Shown in pieces: positions 1 through 7,113 of a stretch of DNA of 10,508 bases. Every line of letters begins with the position of its first letter. The stretch's first letter is position 1. Origin of the DNA: an uncultured Kordia sp. (GTDB lineage: Bacteria > Bacteroidota > Bacteroidia > Flavobacteriales > Flavobacteriaceae); NCBI GenBank assembly GCA_913054565.1, contig CAJXHW010000040.1:1-10508 (forward strand), read 5' to 3'. A program made the position numbers and the translations under genes. The notes below the pieces were generated by a model, which saw nothing but the letters and a program-made list of their open reading frames with translations, was not told the DNA's origin and ran no database searches.

Positions 1-1122
1 GATAGTATCTACACTTTCATCGGTAATATAACTAATTGCTTTTTCAGTAAACACATGTCCTTTTTCTGTTAACGATACAATTTCATCAACAATGTCAATC
101 ATATTATTTTTTAATGCTAATTCTAAGACAGATTTTGCTTGAGATTTTTTCCAATTAATATGTTCTCCTAAATGGTTTACATGTCGCTCGTCTTTTTCTT
201 TATGATTTTTCAAATGCAATAAGAACGTTAATAAAAGAACTTCCGTTTTCTGGCGTTGTTGTCTATACATTACTGACAACACTCCTGTAGATGGTGTAAA
301 AAGAAAAACAAGTAAAAAAACAACCCCTAAAACACTAGCAATAGATCCTGCAATAGAAACATCAAAGAAATGTGCTAACCAATACCCAGAAATAGCCGAA
401 AACACTCCAAAGAAAATTGAGTATACTAACATTAATTTTAAATCTTTCGTCAACAAATATGCTGTAGCTGCAGGAGCAATTGTTAGCGCCACAACAAGTA
501 TTGCTCCAACTGCATCAAAAGCGCCAACCGTAGTTACAGATGCCACTGTCATTAACCCATAATGTAATATCACTGGCGAAAACCCTAGTGCTGATGCCAA
601 ACTTACATCAAACGTACTAATTTTTAGTTCTTTGAAAAAAGCTATTAATAAACTTAGTGTAACTAATAGTATTACCCCAATAACCCAAAGCGACTTCGGA
701 CCTGCATCAAACCCATACAACTCTACCCTATCAAAAGGAGCAAATGCCAATTCACCTAACAACACAGCATCAATATCTAAATGCACATCATTGGCATTTT
801 GAGCAATTAGAATAACACCAATACTAAACAATGCTGGAAAAACTAAACCGATTGCAGTATCTTCTTTAACCAAACCTGTTTTTTGAATAAATTCAACCAA
901 AAACACCGTTAGAACACCAGTAAATGCTGCGAAAATAATTAGAATTGGTGACGATAAATCTTGCGTTATGAAAAACCCAACGACTATACCTGGTAGTATC
1001 GCGTGACTAATTGCATCACTTATTAACGCCATTTTTCTAAGTACCAAAAACACTCCTGGTATTGCACAAGCTACAGCTACTAAGCTAGCAATAATCTGAA
1101 TTTCAATTTGCGCGCTAGTCAT
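1..1122 (-). CDS. Metal (Mn/Zn-type) ABC transporter permease with C-terminal winged-helix-like tail, partial (runs off left edge)
   Basis: This is an open minus-strand frame of 374 codons with no stop before the window edge. It starts at ATG 1122, in the overlap ATGACTAG with the end of the upstream permease (8 nt), which suggests translational coupling. It belongs to the ABC-3 family (TroD/MntB/ZnuB type), integral inner-membrane subunits that form the metal channel. Residues 1 to about 280 alternate hydrophobic spans with short loops, and residues 35-46 (SDAISHAILPGI) are the conserved family segment. After the last span (FTPSTGV, from residue 275) there is a charged cytoplasmic tail of at least 100 residues. 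It contains a winged-helix-like pattern ending in a wing motif VSLTEKGHVF, comparable to the DtxR-type LTxxG wing. Ordinary ABC-3 permeases end near residue 280 to 300, so the tail is an added domain. The true C-terminus is outside the window. The substrate, probably manganese, is inferred from the MntR-type regulator of the operon. Confidence 0.9.
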   Translation of the reverse strand, partial: MTSAQIEIQIIASLVAVACAIPGVFLVLRKMALISDAISHAILPGIVVGFFITQDLSSPILIIFAAFTGVLTVFLVEFIQKTGLVKEDTAIGLVFPALFSIGVILIAQNANDVHLDIDAVLLGELAFAPFDRVELYGFDAGPKSLWVIGVILLVTLSLLIAFFKELKISTFDVSLASALGFSPVILHYGLMTVASVTTVGAFDAVGAILVVALTIAPAATAYLLTKDLKLMLVYSIFFGVFSAISGYWLAHFFDVSIAGSIASVLGVVFLLVFLFTPSTGVLSVMYRQQRQKTEVLLLTFLLHLKNHKEKDERHVNHLGEHINWKKSQAKSVLELALKNNMIDIVDEIVSLTEKGHVFTEKAISYITDESVDTI

Positions 1123-2182
1123 CAATATTCATTTGTTGATTATACAAATTTTTAGCCTTATAAAACCCTTCTTCTGTTAAGGACCAATTAGCACCATTCA
1201 AAACTATCAAACGTTCCTTTTCTAACTTAAGAAGAGATTTTTTTGTGTATCCTTGAAAGTTATTTAAGATTTTTATTGTGTGTGGATGACTTATATCATT
1301 ATGTGTTTTTGCTATATCATACATAAAAGACAATGTTTTATGCAACTTTAAATCATTCCTGTTTTTTCTAAACCTAATTTCCTTAAACAATAAACCTCTC
1401 CCTGGAGAAAATATAAAAGACACTAAAACCACTACAGAAGCAACCAAAACAATAACAGGCCCTGTTGACAAATTAGGATAACTAGCACTTATACCTGTAC
1501 CTACAACCCCCGAAAAAGCACCAAAAACAGCAGCCAAAAACACCATAACAGATAAACTGTTTGTCCATTGCCTAGCTGCAGCAGCTGGAGCTAACAACAT
1601 TGCACTCATGAGCACTACCCCTACTGTTTGCAGTCCTAAAATAATTGCCACAACAATAAACGACGTGATTAGCCCTTCTAACAACTTTATATTAAAACCA
1701 AGTGTTTTTGTGTAATCTGAATCAAACAATAAGAGTTTAAATTCTTTCCAAAAAAGCAGTAAAACAACTGCGCAAACGCTTGTAACAATCACCATAAACC
1801 AAACGTCTTTTTCTAACAAAGTAGCTGCTTGCCCAAACAAATATTTGTCTAAACCAGCTTGATTAGCGTTTGGTTGTTTTTGAATAAATGTTAACAACAA
1901 CATTCCTGCCCCAAAAAACAATGATAGTATCAACCCTAATGCTGTATCGGATTTTAAATGTGTTTTTGTGATTATTGATTTAATCCAAAACGCCCCTAAC
2001 AAACCACTAATTAACGCTCCTAGCAATAATGTGTTACTATCCTTTGCACCTGTTATCAAAAAGGCTATTGCAATTCCTGGCAGGGCTGCATGTGAAATGG
2101 CATCACCCAATAAACTCTGTTTTCTCAGTACAGCAAAACTTCCTAACATACCACAAACTGCACCAAGCACAGCAGTACCCAA
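1115..2182 (-). CDS. Metal (Mn/Zn-type) ABC transporter permease with C-terminal winged-helix-like tail; start uncertain
   Basis: First of two ABC-3 family permeases (TroC/MntB-like), an inner-membrane channel subunit that should pair with the ATPase encoded just upstream and the second permease downstream. The conserved segment GDAISHAALPGI is at residues 26-37, several hydrophobic spans run to about residue 258, and AGLDKYLFGQA (109-119) is also typical. From residue 261 a basic cytoplasmic tail of about 95 residues carries a winged-helix-like region ending in SLTEEGFYKAK, related to the tail of the second permease. The start given is TTG at 2182, the most upstream canonical start codon. 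However, the reading frame stays open to 2264, and the residues encoded just upstream (FSDYTLRTITLG) match the N-terminal helix I recall for this family. Translation may therefore begin further upstream at a non-canonical codon, or the TTG is used and the protein is short. The stop overlaps the next permease start. Confidence 0.88.
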   Translation of the reverse strand: MGTAVLGAVCGMLGSFAVLRKQSLLGDAISHAALPGIAIAFLITGAKDSNTLLLGALISGLLGAFWIKSIITKTHLKSDTALGLILSLFFGAGMLLLTFIQKQPNANQAGLDKYLFGQAATLLEKDVWFMVIVTSVCAVVLLLFWKEFKLLLFDSDYTKTLGFNIKLLEGLITSFIVVAIILGLQTVGVVLMSAMLLAPAAAARQWTNSLSVMVFLAAVFGAFSGVVGTGISASYPNLSTGPVIVLVASVVVLVSFIFSPGRGLLFKEIRFRKNRNDLKLHKTLSFMYDIAKTHNDISHPHTIKILNNFQGYTKKSLLKLEKERLIVLNGANWSLTEEGFYKAKNLYNQQMNIDD

Positions 2183-2249
2183 TGTAATTGTTCTCAGCGT
2201 ATAATCTGAAAATAGTTGCTCTATGTATATTGTGAAATCGATAACTACT

Positions 2250-2987
2250 TTATTCTTGGATACTCACCTGATAATTAATTCCGTATGTTTTTATCAAATT
2301 ATCATTATTAAAAATGTCTTTTACTGGACCTGTAGCTATTTTTTTTACGTTCAAAAAAGTCACCCAATCAAAATACTCTGGCACTGTTTGCAAATCATGA
2401 TGCACAACAACTACAGTTTTACCTGCTTTACGCAAAAGCTTTAAAATGTTTATTATCGCCTTTTCTGTTGTTGCGTCTACACCTTGAAACGGCTCATCCA
2501 TAAAGTATATTTCAGCATTTTGAACTAGAGCTCTAGCTAAAAATATACGTTGTTGTTGCCCTCCTGAAAGCTGACTTATTTGCCTACTTTTAAATGGCAA
2601 CATCCCTACTTTTTCTAAAGCCTCTAATGCGGCTTTCTTCTCATTCTTTCCAGGGCGTTTGATCCAGCCTAAAGTTCCATAAGTTCCCATCAACACTACA
2701 TCAAGTGCTGTTGTAGGAAAATCCCAATCTACGCTTCCTTTTTGAGGTACATACGCAACTAATTGACGTTGTTTTTTATACGGTTTCCCGAAAATAGTTA
2801 CTGATCCGGCAATTGGCTTTATAATTCCTAAAACTGATTTTATTAAAGTACTTTTACCAGCACCATTAGGGCCAACAACAGCCATAAGCACACCTTTCGG
2901 AATTGTTAAGTCAATATCCCAAAGTACAGGCTTATAGTTATATGCTACCGTTAAATCATCTATAGCAACAGCAATTTCTTGTTCCAT
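2250..2987 (-). CDS. Metal ABC transporter ATP-binding protein (TroB/MntB/ZnuC type)
   Basis: Cytoplasmic ATPase that powers the metal importer, 245 residues, normal for the family. All nucleotide-binding elements are intact: Walker A GPNGAGKST (39-47), Q-loop with Q82 in YVPQKGSVDWDFP, signature LSGGQ (140-144), Walker B IYFMDEP (160-166), D-loop region around D171 and the switch histidine H197 in VVHHD. The VPQKGSVDWDFPTT stretch is characteristic of Mn/Zn/Fe (TroB/MntB/ZnuC) importers rather than other ABC classes. The ATG overlaps the lipoprotein stop by one base (TAATG), so the two are probably coupled. The stop is at 2250-2252, and the permease frame is already open across it. Metal specificity cannot be read from this subunit and is inferred from the operon. 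Confidence 0.95.
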   Translation of the reverse strand: MEQEIAVAIDDLTVAYNYKPVLWDIDLTIPKGVLMAVVGPNGAGKSTLIKSVLGIIKPIAGSVTIFGKPYKKQRQLVAYVPQKGSVDWDFPTTALDVVLMGTYGTLGWIKRPGKNEKKAALEALEKVGMLPFKSRQISQLSGGQQQRIFLARALVQNAEIYFMDEPFQGVDATTEKAIINILKLLRKAGKTVVVVHHDLQTVPEYFDWVTFLNVKKIATGPVKDIFNNDNLIKTYGINYQVSIQE

Positions 2988-3904
2988 TATTTTAAGGCAT
3001 TAATAATCGTTTTCATGTTAAACTCATACATACCTATATAAGTTCCTTCTTTTGTATTCGGATTACCTAGCGCATCAGAAAACAATGTACCGCCAATTTC
3101 AACTTTATGATTTTTTGAGTTTACTGCCGCCTGCAATGCTTCTACTGTTCTAACAGGTACAGAGCTTTCTATAAAGATAGCTTTTACATTATGCCTAATA
3201 ATAAAATTTGATAATCGCTGTACATCTTGAACACCCGCTTCTGTTGCAGTTGACAGACCTTGCAAACTCACTACTTTAAAGCCATACGTTTTTCCGAAAT
3301 ACGCAAATGCATCATGTGCAGTAACTAGTATTCTTTTTTCTTTAGGAAGCTCGTCTAATTGAACCTTATTTCTTAACTCTAATCGTGTTAGTTTTTCAAT
3401 ATATCTTTCAGCATTTGTTTTATATATCAATGCATTTTTTTTATCTAATATAGATAATTGATTAGCTACATACACTACTGTTTTTTTCCAATACGCTATA
3501 GAAAACCAGAAATGCGGATCAAAACTAGATGCGAAATCAGCGGATGATATTAAATCTGATTTTAAAATTGCATCAGAAACTGCAATAGTTACTTTTCCTT
3601 GACGACGCATTTTTTCAAATACATCTTCTAACTTTCCCTCTAAATGTAAACCACTGTAAAAAATGACATCGGCATTATAAAACTTCGCAACATCACCTTC
3701 ACTTGCTTTATACAAATGCGGATCAACTCCAGCTCCCATTAACCTTTCTAAGTCAACATATTCTCCTGCAACTTCTTTTATCAAATCTGCAACTTGCGAA
3801 GTTGTTGCTACAACCTTTAATTTTCGATTTTTAAGATCTGTTCCAACCTCTTTTTTACACGAACATAAAAGCATTACCACAAGTATGACTACGTAATTTC
3901 TCAT
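2987..3904 (-). CDS. Metal-binding lipoprotein of the ABC importer (TroA/MntA/ZnuA type)
   Basis: Substrate-binding subunit that captures the metal ion in the periplasm and delivers it to the permeases; 305 residues. The N-terminus is a lipoprotein signal: a short basic start, a hydrophobic core, then a lipobox near LLCSC, with Cys14 or Cys16 as the lipidated residue. The expected cluster A-I metal ligands are visible: H63 (GVDPHLY), H131 (FDPHFW), H197 (TAHDAF) and D277 (LFSDALG). This is the His-His-His-Asp spacing known for TroA. GLSTATEAGVQD (216-227) is a typical family motif. The His-rich loop found in many zinc-specific ZnuA proteins is absent, which agrees with manganese or a mixed Mn/Zn role but does not prove it. 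Its ATG shares ATGA with the regulator stop (4-nt overlap), so regulator and binding protein are co-transcribed. Confidence 0.94.
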   Translation of the reverse strand: MRNYVVILVVMLLCSCKKEVGTDLKNRKLKVVATTSQVADLIKEVAGEYVDLERLMGAGVDPHLYKASEGDVAKFYNADVIFYSGLHLEGKLEDVFEKMRRQGKVTIAVSDAILKSDLISSADFASSFDPHFWFSIAYWKKTVVYVANQLSILDKKNALIYKTNAERYIEKLTRLELRNKVQLDELPKEKRILVTAHDAFAYFGKTYGFKVVSLQGLSTATEAGVQDVQRLSNFIIRHNVKAIFIESSVPVRTVEALQAAVNSKNHKVEIGGTLFSDALGNPNTKEGTYIGMYEFNMKTIINALK

Positions 3905-4560
3905 CCTTTTTGTTTAACGTAAATATTATTCGAAATTAATTGAGAAATAGTAAAATCATTCCCATCTATTTCTATTTTCATTGAATTATCAAAAGCTTCT
4001 TTTTCTAAAACCGTAATTTCCTTTCCTAAGGCTATACCTTGCTTATCTAAATATCTTAGAAAATCTGAAGAGGTGTCTTTAACCCCAACACAAACAGACT
4101 TTTTTTGTACTCCAATTACCGATAACAATTCTTTTTCAAGAAAGTTAATATTTCCGTTTTTATCTGGAATTGGATCGCCATGCGGATCATGTTTTGGATG
4201 CCCTAAAAAAGCATCCAATTCGTTAATTAATTTCTCAGAATGTATGTGCTCTAATTGCTCTGCAACATCATGAACCTCATCCCAATTGAAATTAAACTTC
4301 TCAACAAGCAACACTTCCCACAAACGGTGTTTTCTAATAACATTTGCAGCCACTTTTTCTCCACTATCAGTTAACGTTACCCCTTGGTATTTCTTATAAA
4401 AAACCAGCTGTTTTTCTGCTAATTTTTTAACCATATCAGTTACCGAAGATGCTTTTGTATCTAACTGCTGTGCAATGGCATTTGTGCTAATTCCTTTATC
4501 TGTTTTTATACTTAAATGAAATATAGCCTTTAAATAATTTTCCTCTGACTTAGAAAGCAT
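3901..4560 (-). CDS. DtxR/MntR-family metal-dependent transcriptional repressor
   Basis: Cytoplasmic metal-sensing repressor, 219 residues, first gene of the importer operon and probably autoregulated. Order of parts: winged helix-turn-helix (about 1-65, recognition helix around TKASSVTDMVKKL, wing GVTLTDSG), dimerisation and metal-binding domain (about 70-135) and a C-terminal FeoA/SH3-like domain (about 145-219). Aligning by eye with known members, H78, E82 and H97 plus E101-x-x-E104-H105 line up with the metal site. The glutamate at 101 matches manganese-type MntR (ExxEH) rather than iron-type DtxR (CxxEH). The MntR Asp8 position is Asn8 here. An upstream in-frame ATG at 4587 would add nine residues. 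I chose 4560 because MLSKSEENYLKAI matches the usual family N-terminus and because a promoter -7 box at 4577-4584 lies downstream of the longer start. The product stop overlaps the lipoprotein start. Confidence 0.93.
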   Translation of the reverse strand: MLSKSEENYLKAIFHLSIKTDKGISTNAIAQQLDTKASSVTDMVKKLAEKQLVFYKKYQGVTLTDSGEKVAANVIRKHRLWEVLLVEKFNFNWDEVHDVAEQLEHIHSEKLINELDAFLGHPKHDPHGDPIPDKNGNINFLEKELLSVIGVQKKSVCVGVKDTSSDFLRYLDKQGIALGKEITVLEKEAFDNSMKIEIDGNDFTISQLISNNIYVKQKG

Positions 4561-4576
4561 TAATTTATTTTTTATA

Positions 4577-4609
4577 CAAATATACAATATTTATTTAGAT
4601 GAATTTCAA
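4577..4609 (-). promoter_or_regulatory. Bacteroidetes-type promoter for the regulator/importer operon
   Basis: On the minus strand the box TATATTTG (4584 down to 4577) fits the Bacteroidetes -7 consensus TAnnTTTG. A TTG at 4609-4607 lies 22 bases upstream, within the spacing reported for the -33 element. Transcription would begin around 4570, leaving a leader of about ten bases before ATG 4560. Seen by eye only. Confidence 0.55.
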
Positions 4610-4611
4610 CT

Positions 4612-4645
4612 TATTTCTAGTCTAATCTAAAAATATTATTAGATT
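4612..4645. promoter_or_regulatory. Candidate operator for the MntR-type repressor (DtxR-box-like)
   Basis: Between the two divergent promoters, the minus-strand 19-mer TTAGATTAGACTAGAAATA (4630 down to 4612) matches the DtxR/IdeR consensus TWAGGTTAGSCTAACCTWA at 13 of 19 positions, mostly in one half. It is followed by a perfect inverted repeat, AATCTAA (4624-4630) and TTAGATT (4639-4645), with an 8-base spacer. The right arm overlaps the receptor -7 box. A metal-bound repressor here would block the receptor promoter and could reach the operon promoter. The position is convincing and the motif match is moderate. Confidence 0.5.
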
Positions 4646-4647
4646 TG
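4640..4647 (+). promoter_or_regulatory. Bacteroidetes-type -7 box upstream of the TonB receptor
   Basis: TAGATTTG fits TAnnTTTG and lies 20 bases before the receptor ATG. No clear TTG -33 element is present at the usual distance (the region reads TTATTTCTAG), so the promoter would be weak or dependent on something else. It overlaps the right arm of the candidate operator. Confidence 0.45.
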
Positions 4648-4667
4648 CATTAAATATATTTTTAGAA

Positions 4668-7007
4668 ATGAGAAAAATACTTTTTAGCTTATTGCTATGT
4701 ATCAACACAATGTGTTTAGCACAACATAACACAAATGCCGTATATTCAATAAACGGTACCGTTAGCGCAAACGGAATACCAATTTCATTTGCAACCGTTA
4801 TTGTAAAAAACAGCTCTAACACAACTATTTGTGATGAAAATGGCGAGTATAGTTTAAGATCCAAACATGGTGAATTGACAATTAAAGTTCAAGCCTTAGG
4901 TTATAAAACAATTGAAAAAAGAATTCATGTAGATAACAACAGTGAACTCAATTTTGAAATGACAGAGGATGTTTCATATCTAGATCAAGTGGTTATAACC
5001 GGCACAAGAACTTATAAAAAAAGGACAAACTCTGCAGTTATAATCAATGTTATAAATAGCCAAACCTTAAGTAATGTTCAAGCATGTACATTATCTGATG
5101 GCTTAAAATTTCAAACAGGATTACGTGTAGAAACAGATTGTCAAACCTGTAACTATACACAATTACGAATGAATGGGCTTTCTGGTGCATATTCACAAAT
5201 ATTAATAAATGGAAGACCAATTTTTAGTCCTTTAACAGGATTGTACGGCCTTGAACAGATTCCAACCAATATGATTGACAGAATTGAAATAGTACGTGGT
5301 GGAGGTTCTGCATTATATGGGTCTAGCGCTATTGGTGGTACTGTAAATGTTATTACTAAAATTCCTAGAAAAAATGATTACGACCTTATGTTTACGCATC
5401 AAAATATAAAAGGTGCCTCGGAAAACATTTTAAGTGGTAACATTTCTGCAATATCTAAAAACAAGACCACCGGGGCCACTTTTTTTATAAACAATAGACA
5501 ACGAAGTGCCTACGATGCAAATGGTGACAACTACTCAGAATTACCACAACTTAAAAACTTGTCGTTTGGTACAAATTTATTTTTTCTACCTACAGAACAC
5601 CAAAAACTAGAAGTTAGTATGAGTAAATTAAACGAATACCGATACGGTGGTGAATTAGTTGACAAAGCAGCACATTTAGCAAAACAATCTGAAGAGCGCA
5701 CACATGATGTCTTTATTGCAAATGCAGACTATCAGATAAACTTTAATGACAACAAAAATTCTTTAATTACTTATATAGCAACGCAACACACGGCTAGGAA
5801 TCATTATACAGGAATTATTCCTGATCAATCTGATGTAACAGCCTATGATAATCATTTAGAAAATCCACCATACGGAACATCTGAAAATTTAACTTTACAA
5901 GGCGGAATACAGTTTAATCATCAATTAAACAAATTCATAACAGGTAAAAATGTAATTACTTTAGGCGCTGAATACCTTCAAGACGGTGTGCTTGATCAAA
6001 TTGATGCTTATGAATATAAAACGGATCAATTAACACGAAACACAAGTGTTTTTATACAAAGTGATTGGGATATTACAGAAAAACTAAATGTTTTAACTGG
6101 TATTCGTTTTGACAAATACAATTTAAAGAATTTTAAAGAAAATAAAGAGCTCACCAATAATGTTGCTAGCCCAAGGATTTCTTTGTTGTACAAACCATTT
6201 GAAAAAGCACAATTTAGAGCAACTTGGGGTACCGGTTTTAGAGCTCCACAAGCTTTTGATACCGATTTACATATTGCATTTGCTGGCGGAGGGATTTCTA
6301 GAGTTCAATTAGCCAATGATTTAAAAAAAGAACGCTCAAATACCTATACAACGTCTTTTAATTATGATAAAGGAAACAGTCATTTTATTGCAGGTTTTAC
6401 TCTTGAAGGATTCTATACACATTTAGACAATGCCTTCTATCTAGATCCCGTTGGTGTAGATCCGTTTGGTGAAGTATTCATTAAACGTAATGGTGAAGGT
6501 GCTACAGTAAAAGGAGTTACCTTAGAAACACGAGCTAATTTTGATAAAGTAGTGCAAATTGAGGCAGGGCTAACATTACAGACAAGTAAGTATGATTCTG
6601 CTGTAGAAAATATTGAAGGACAAGTTAAAAAGCGAAAATTTCTAAGAACACCTAATGATTACGGGTATGCTACAATAAGTTACACTCCTAATAAGCGTTT
6701 TAACACAGCTATTAATGCTGTGTACACAGGAAAAATGGAATTAACACATTTGGCTGGAGCTCCTGAACAAACAAATGATGAGTACATTACTACTGATGCT
6801 TTTTTAGAATTAGGTTTCAAATCAAGCTACACATTTAACTTAAAAAAAATAGATACTCAATTACAACTTTTTGGCGGTATGAAAAACATATTTGACGCCT
6901 ATCAATCAGATTTTGATTCTGGAAAAAATAGAGATAGCAATTATGTATACGGCCCTGGAATGCCACGAACCATTTTTATAGGTCTAAGATTAGGAACCGG
7001 GCTATAA
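4668..7007 (+). CDS. TonB-dependent outer-membrane receptor, probably for metal (manganese) uptake
   Basis: Outer-membrane active transporter of 779 residues. Order of parts: signal peptide (about 1-19, CLAQ end), a carboxypeptidase-regulatory-like beta-sandwich domain (about 26-100, SINGTVSANGIPISFATVIV), a TonB box-like segment DQVVITGTR (106-114), a plug domain (about 115-232, with LINGRPIF and IVRGGGSALYGSSAIGGTVNVIT) and a beta-barrel to the C-terminus, which ends in the usual PRTIFIGLRLG strand. The plug contains a Cys-Gln-Thr-Cys motif (158-161). It is divergent from the MntR-type repressor and the ABC importer, and shares with them a short promoter region with a DtxR-like site. The most economical reading is that it brings the same metal, free or chelated, across the outer membrane. 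Substrate is inference: by sequence alone it could also serve another metal complex or a cofactor. No start ambiguity; ATG 4668 directly precedes a clean signal peptide. Confidence 0.93.
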   Translation: MRKILFSLLLCINTMCLAQHNTNAVYSINGTVSANGIPISFATVIVKNSSNTTICDENGEYSLRSKHGELTIKVQALGYKTIEKRIHVDNNSELNFEMTEDVSYLDQVVITGTRTYKKRTNSAVIINVINSQTLSNVQACTLSDGLKFQTGLRVETDCQTCNYTQLRMNGLSGAYSQILINGRPIFSPLTGLYGLEQIPTNMIDRIEIVRGGGSALYGSSAIGGTVNVITKIPRKNDYDLMFTHQNIKGASENILSGNISAISKNKTTGATFFINNRQRSAYDANGDNYSELPQLKNLSFGTNLFFLPTEHQKLEVSMSKLNEYRYGGELVDKAAHLAKQSEERTHDVFIANADYQINFNDNKNSLITYIATQHTARNHYTGIIPDQSDVTAYDNHLENPPYGTSENLTLQGGIQFNHQLNKFITGKNVITLGAEYLQDGVLDQIDAYEYKTDQLTRNTSVFIQSDWDITEKLNVLTGIRFDKYNLKNFKENKELTNNVASPRISLLYKPFEKAQFRATWGTGFRAPQAFDTDLHIAFAGGGISRVQLANDLKKERSNTYTTSFNYDKGNSHFIAGFTLEGFYTHLDNAFYLDPVGVDPFGEVFIKRNGEGATVKGVTLETRANFDKVVQIEAGLTLQTSKYDSAVENIEGQVKKRKFLRTPNDYGYATISYTPNKRFNTAINAVYTGKMELTHLAGAPEQTNDEYITTDAFLELGFKSSYTFNLKKIDTQLQLFGGMKNIFDAYQSDFDSGKNRDSNYVYGPGMPRTIFIGLRLGTGL

Positions 7008-7070
7008 ATACAGTTTTTAATTAATCATTTAAAAAATTGACTCGTGTCAAATCTGTCGACATTTTTTATG

Positions 7071-7078
7071 TAATTTTG
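7071..7078 (+). promoter_or_regulatory. Bacteroidetes-type -7 box before the 131-residue conserved protein
   Basis: TAATTTTG fits TAnnTTTG, 35 bases before ATG 7114. No good TTG is at the usual -33 distance. It suggests that the small gene is transcribed separately from the TonB receptor, although no convincing terminator separates them. Confidence 0.4.
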
Positions 7079-7113
7079 CTTTAATAAACATGAGTACTCC
7101 TTAACTACAATAC

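Noticed and set aside
1968..2444. Plus-strand open frames of 78 and 73 codons at 1968-2204 and 2223-2444
   Set aside because: They lie antisense to the first permease and the ATPase, both with strong family motifs, and their translations show no recognisable protein pattern.
4073..4273. Plus-strand 66-codon open frame
   Set aside because: Antisense shadow within the DtxR/MntR-type repressor gene; no protein-like features.
4561..4587. A nine-residue N-terminal extension of the repressor (ATG 4587)
   Set aside because: The -7 box at 4577-4584 would lie inside the coding sequence, and MLSKSEENYLKAI already matches the family N-terminus.
4622..4864. Minus-strand 80-codon open frame
   Set aside because: Overlaps the signal peptide and N-terminal domain of the TonB receptor in antisense, and covers the divergent promoter region.
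7037..7050. Inverted repeat TTGAC-TCGT-GTCAA after the TonB receptor gene
   Set aside because: Only a 5-bp stem with no adjoining T-run, so too weak to call as a terminator; it could be an operator but nothing else supports that.
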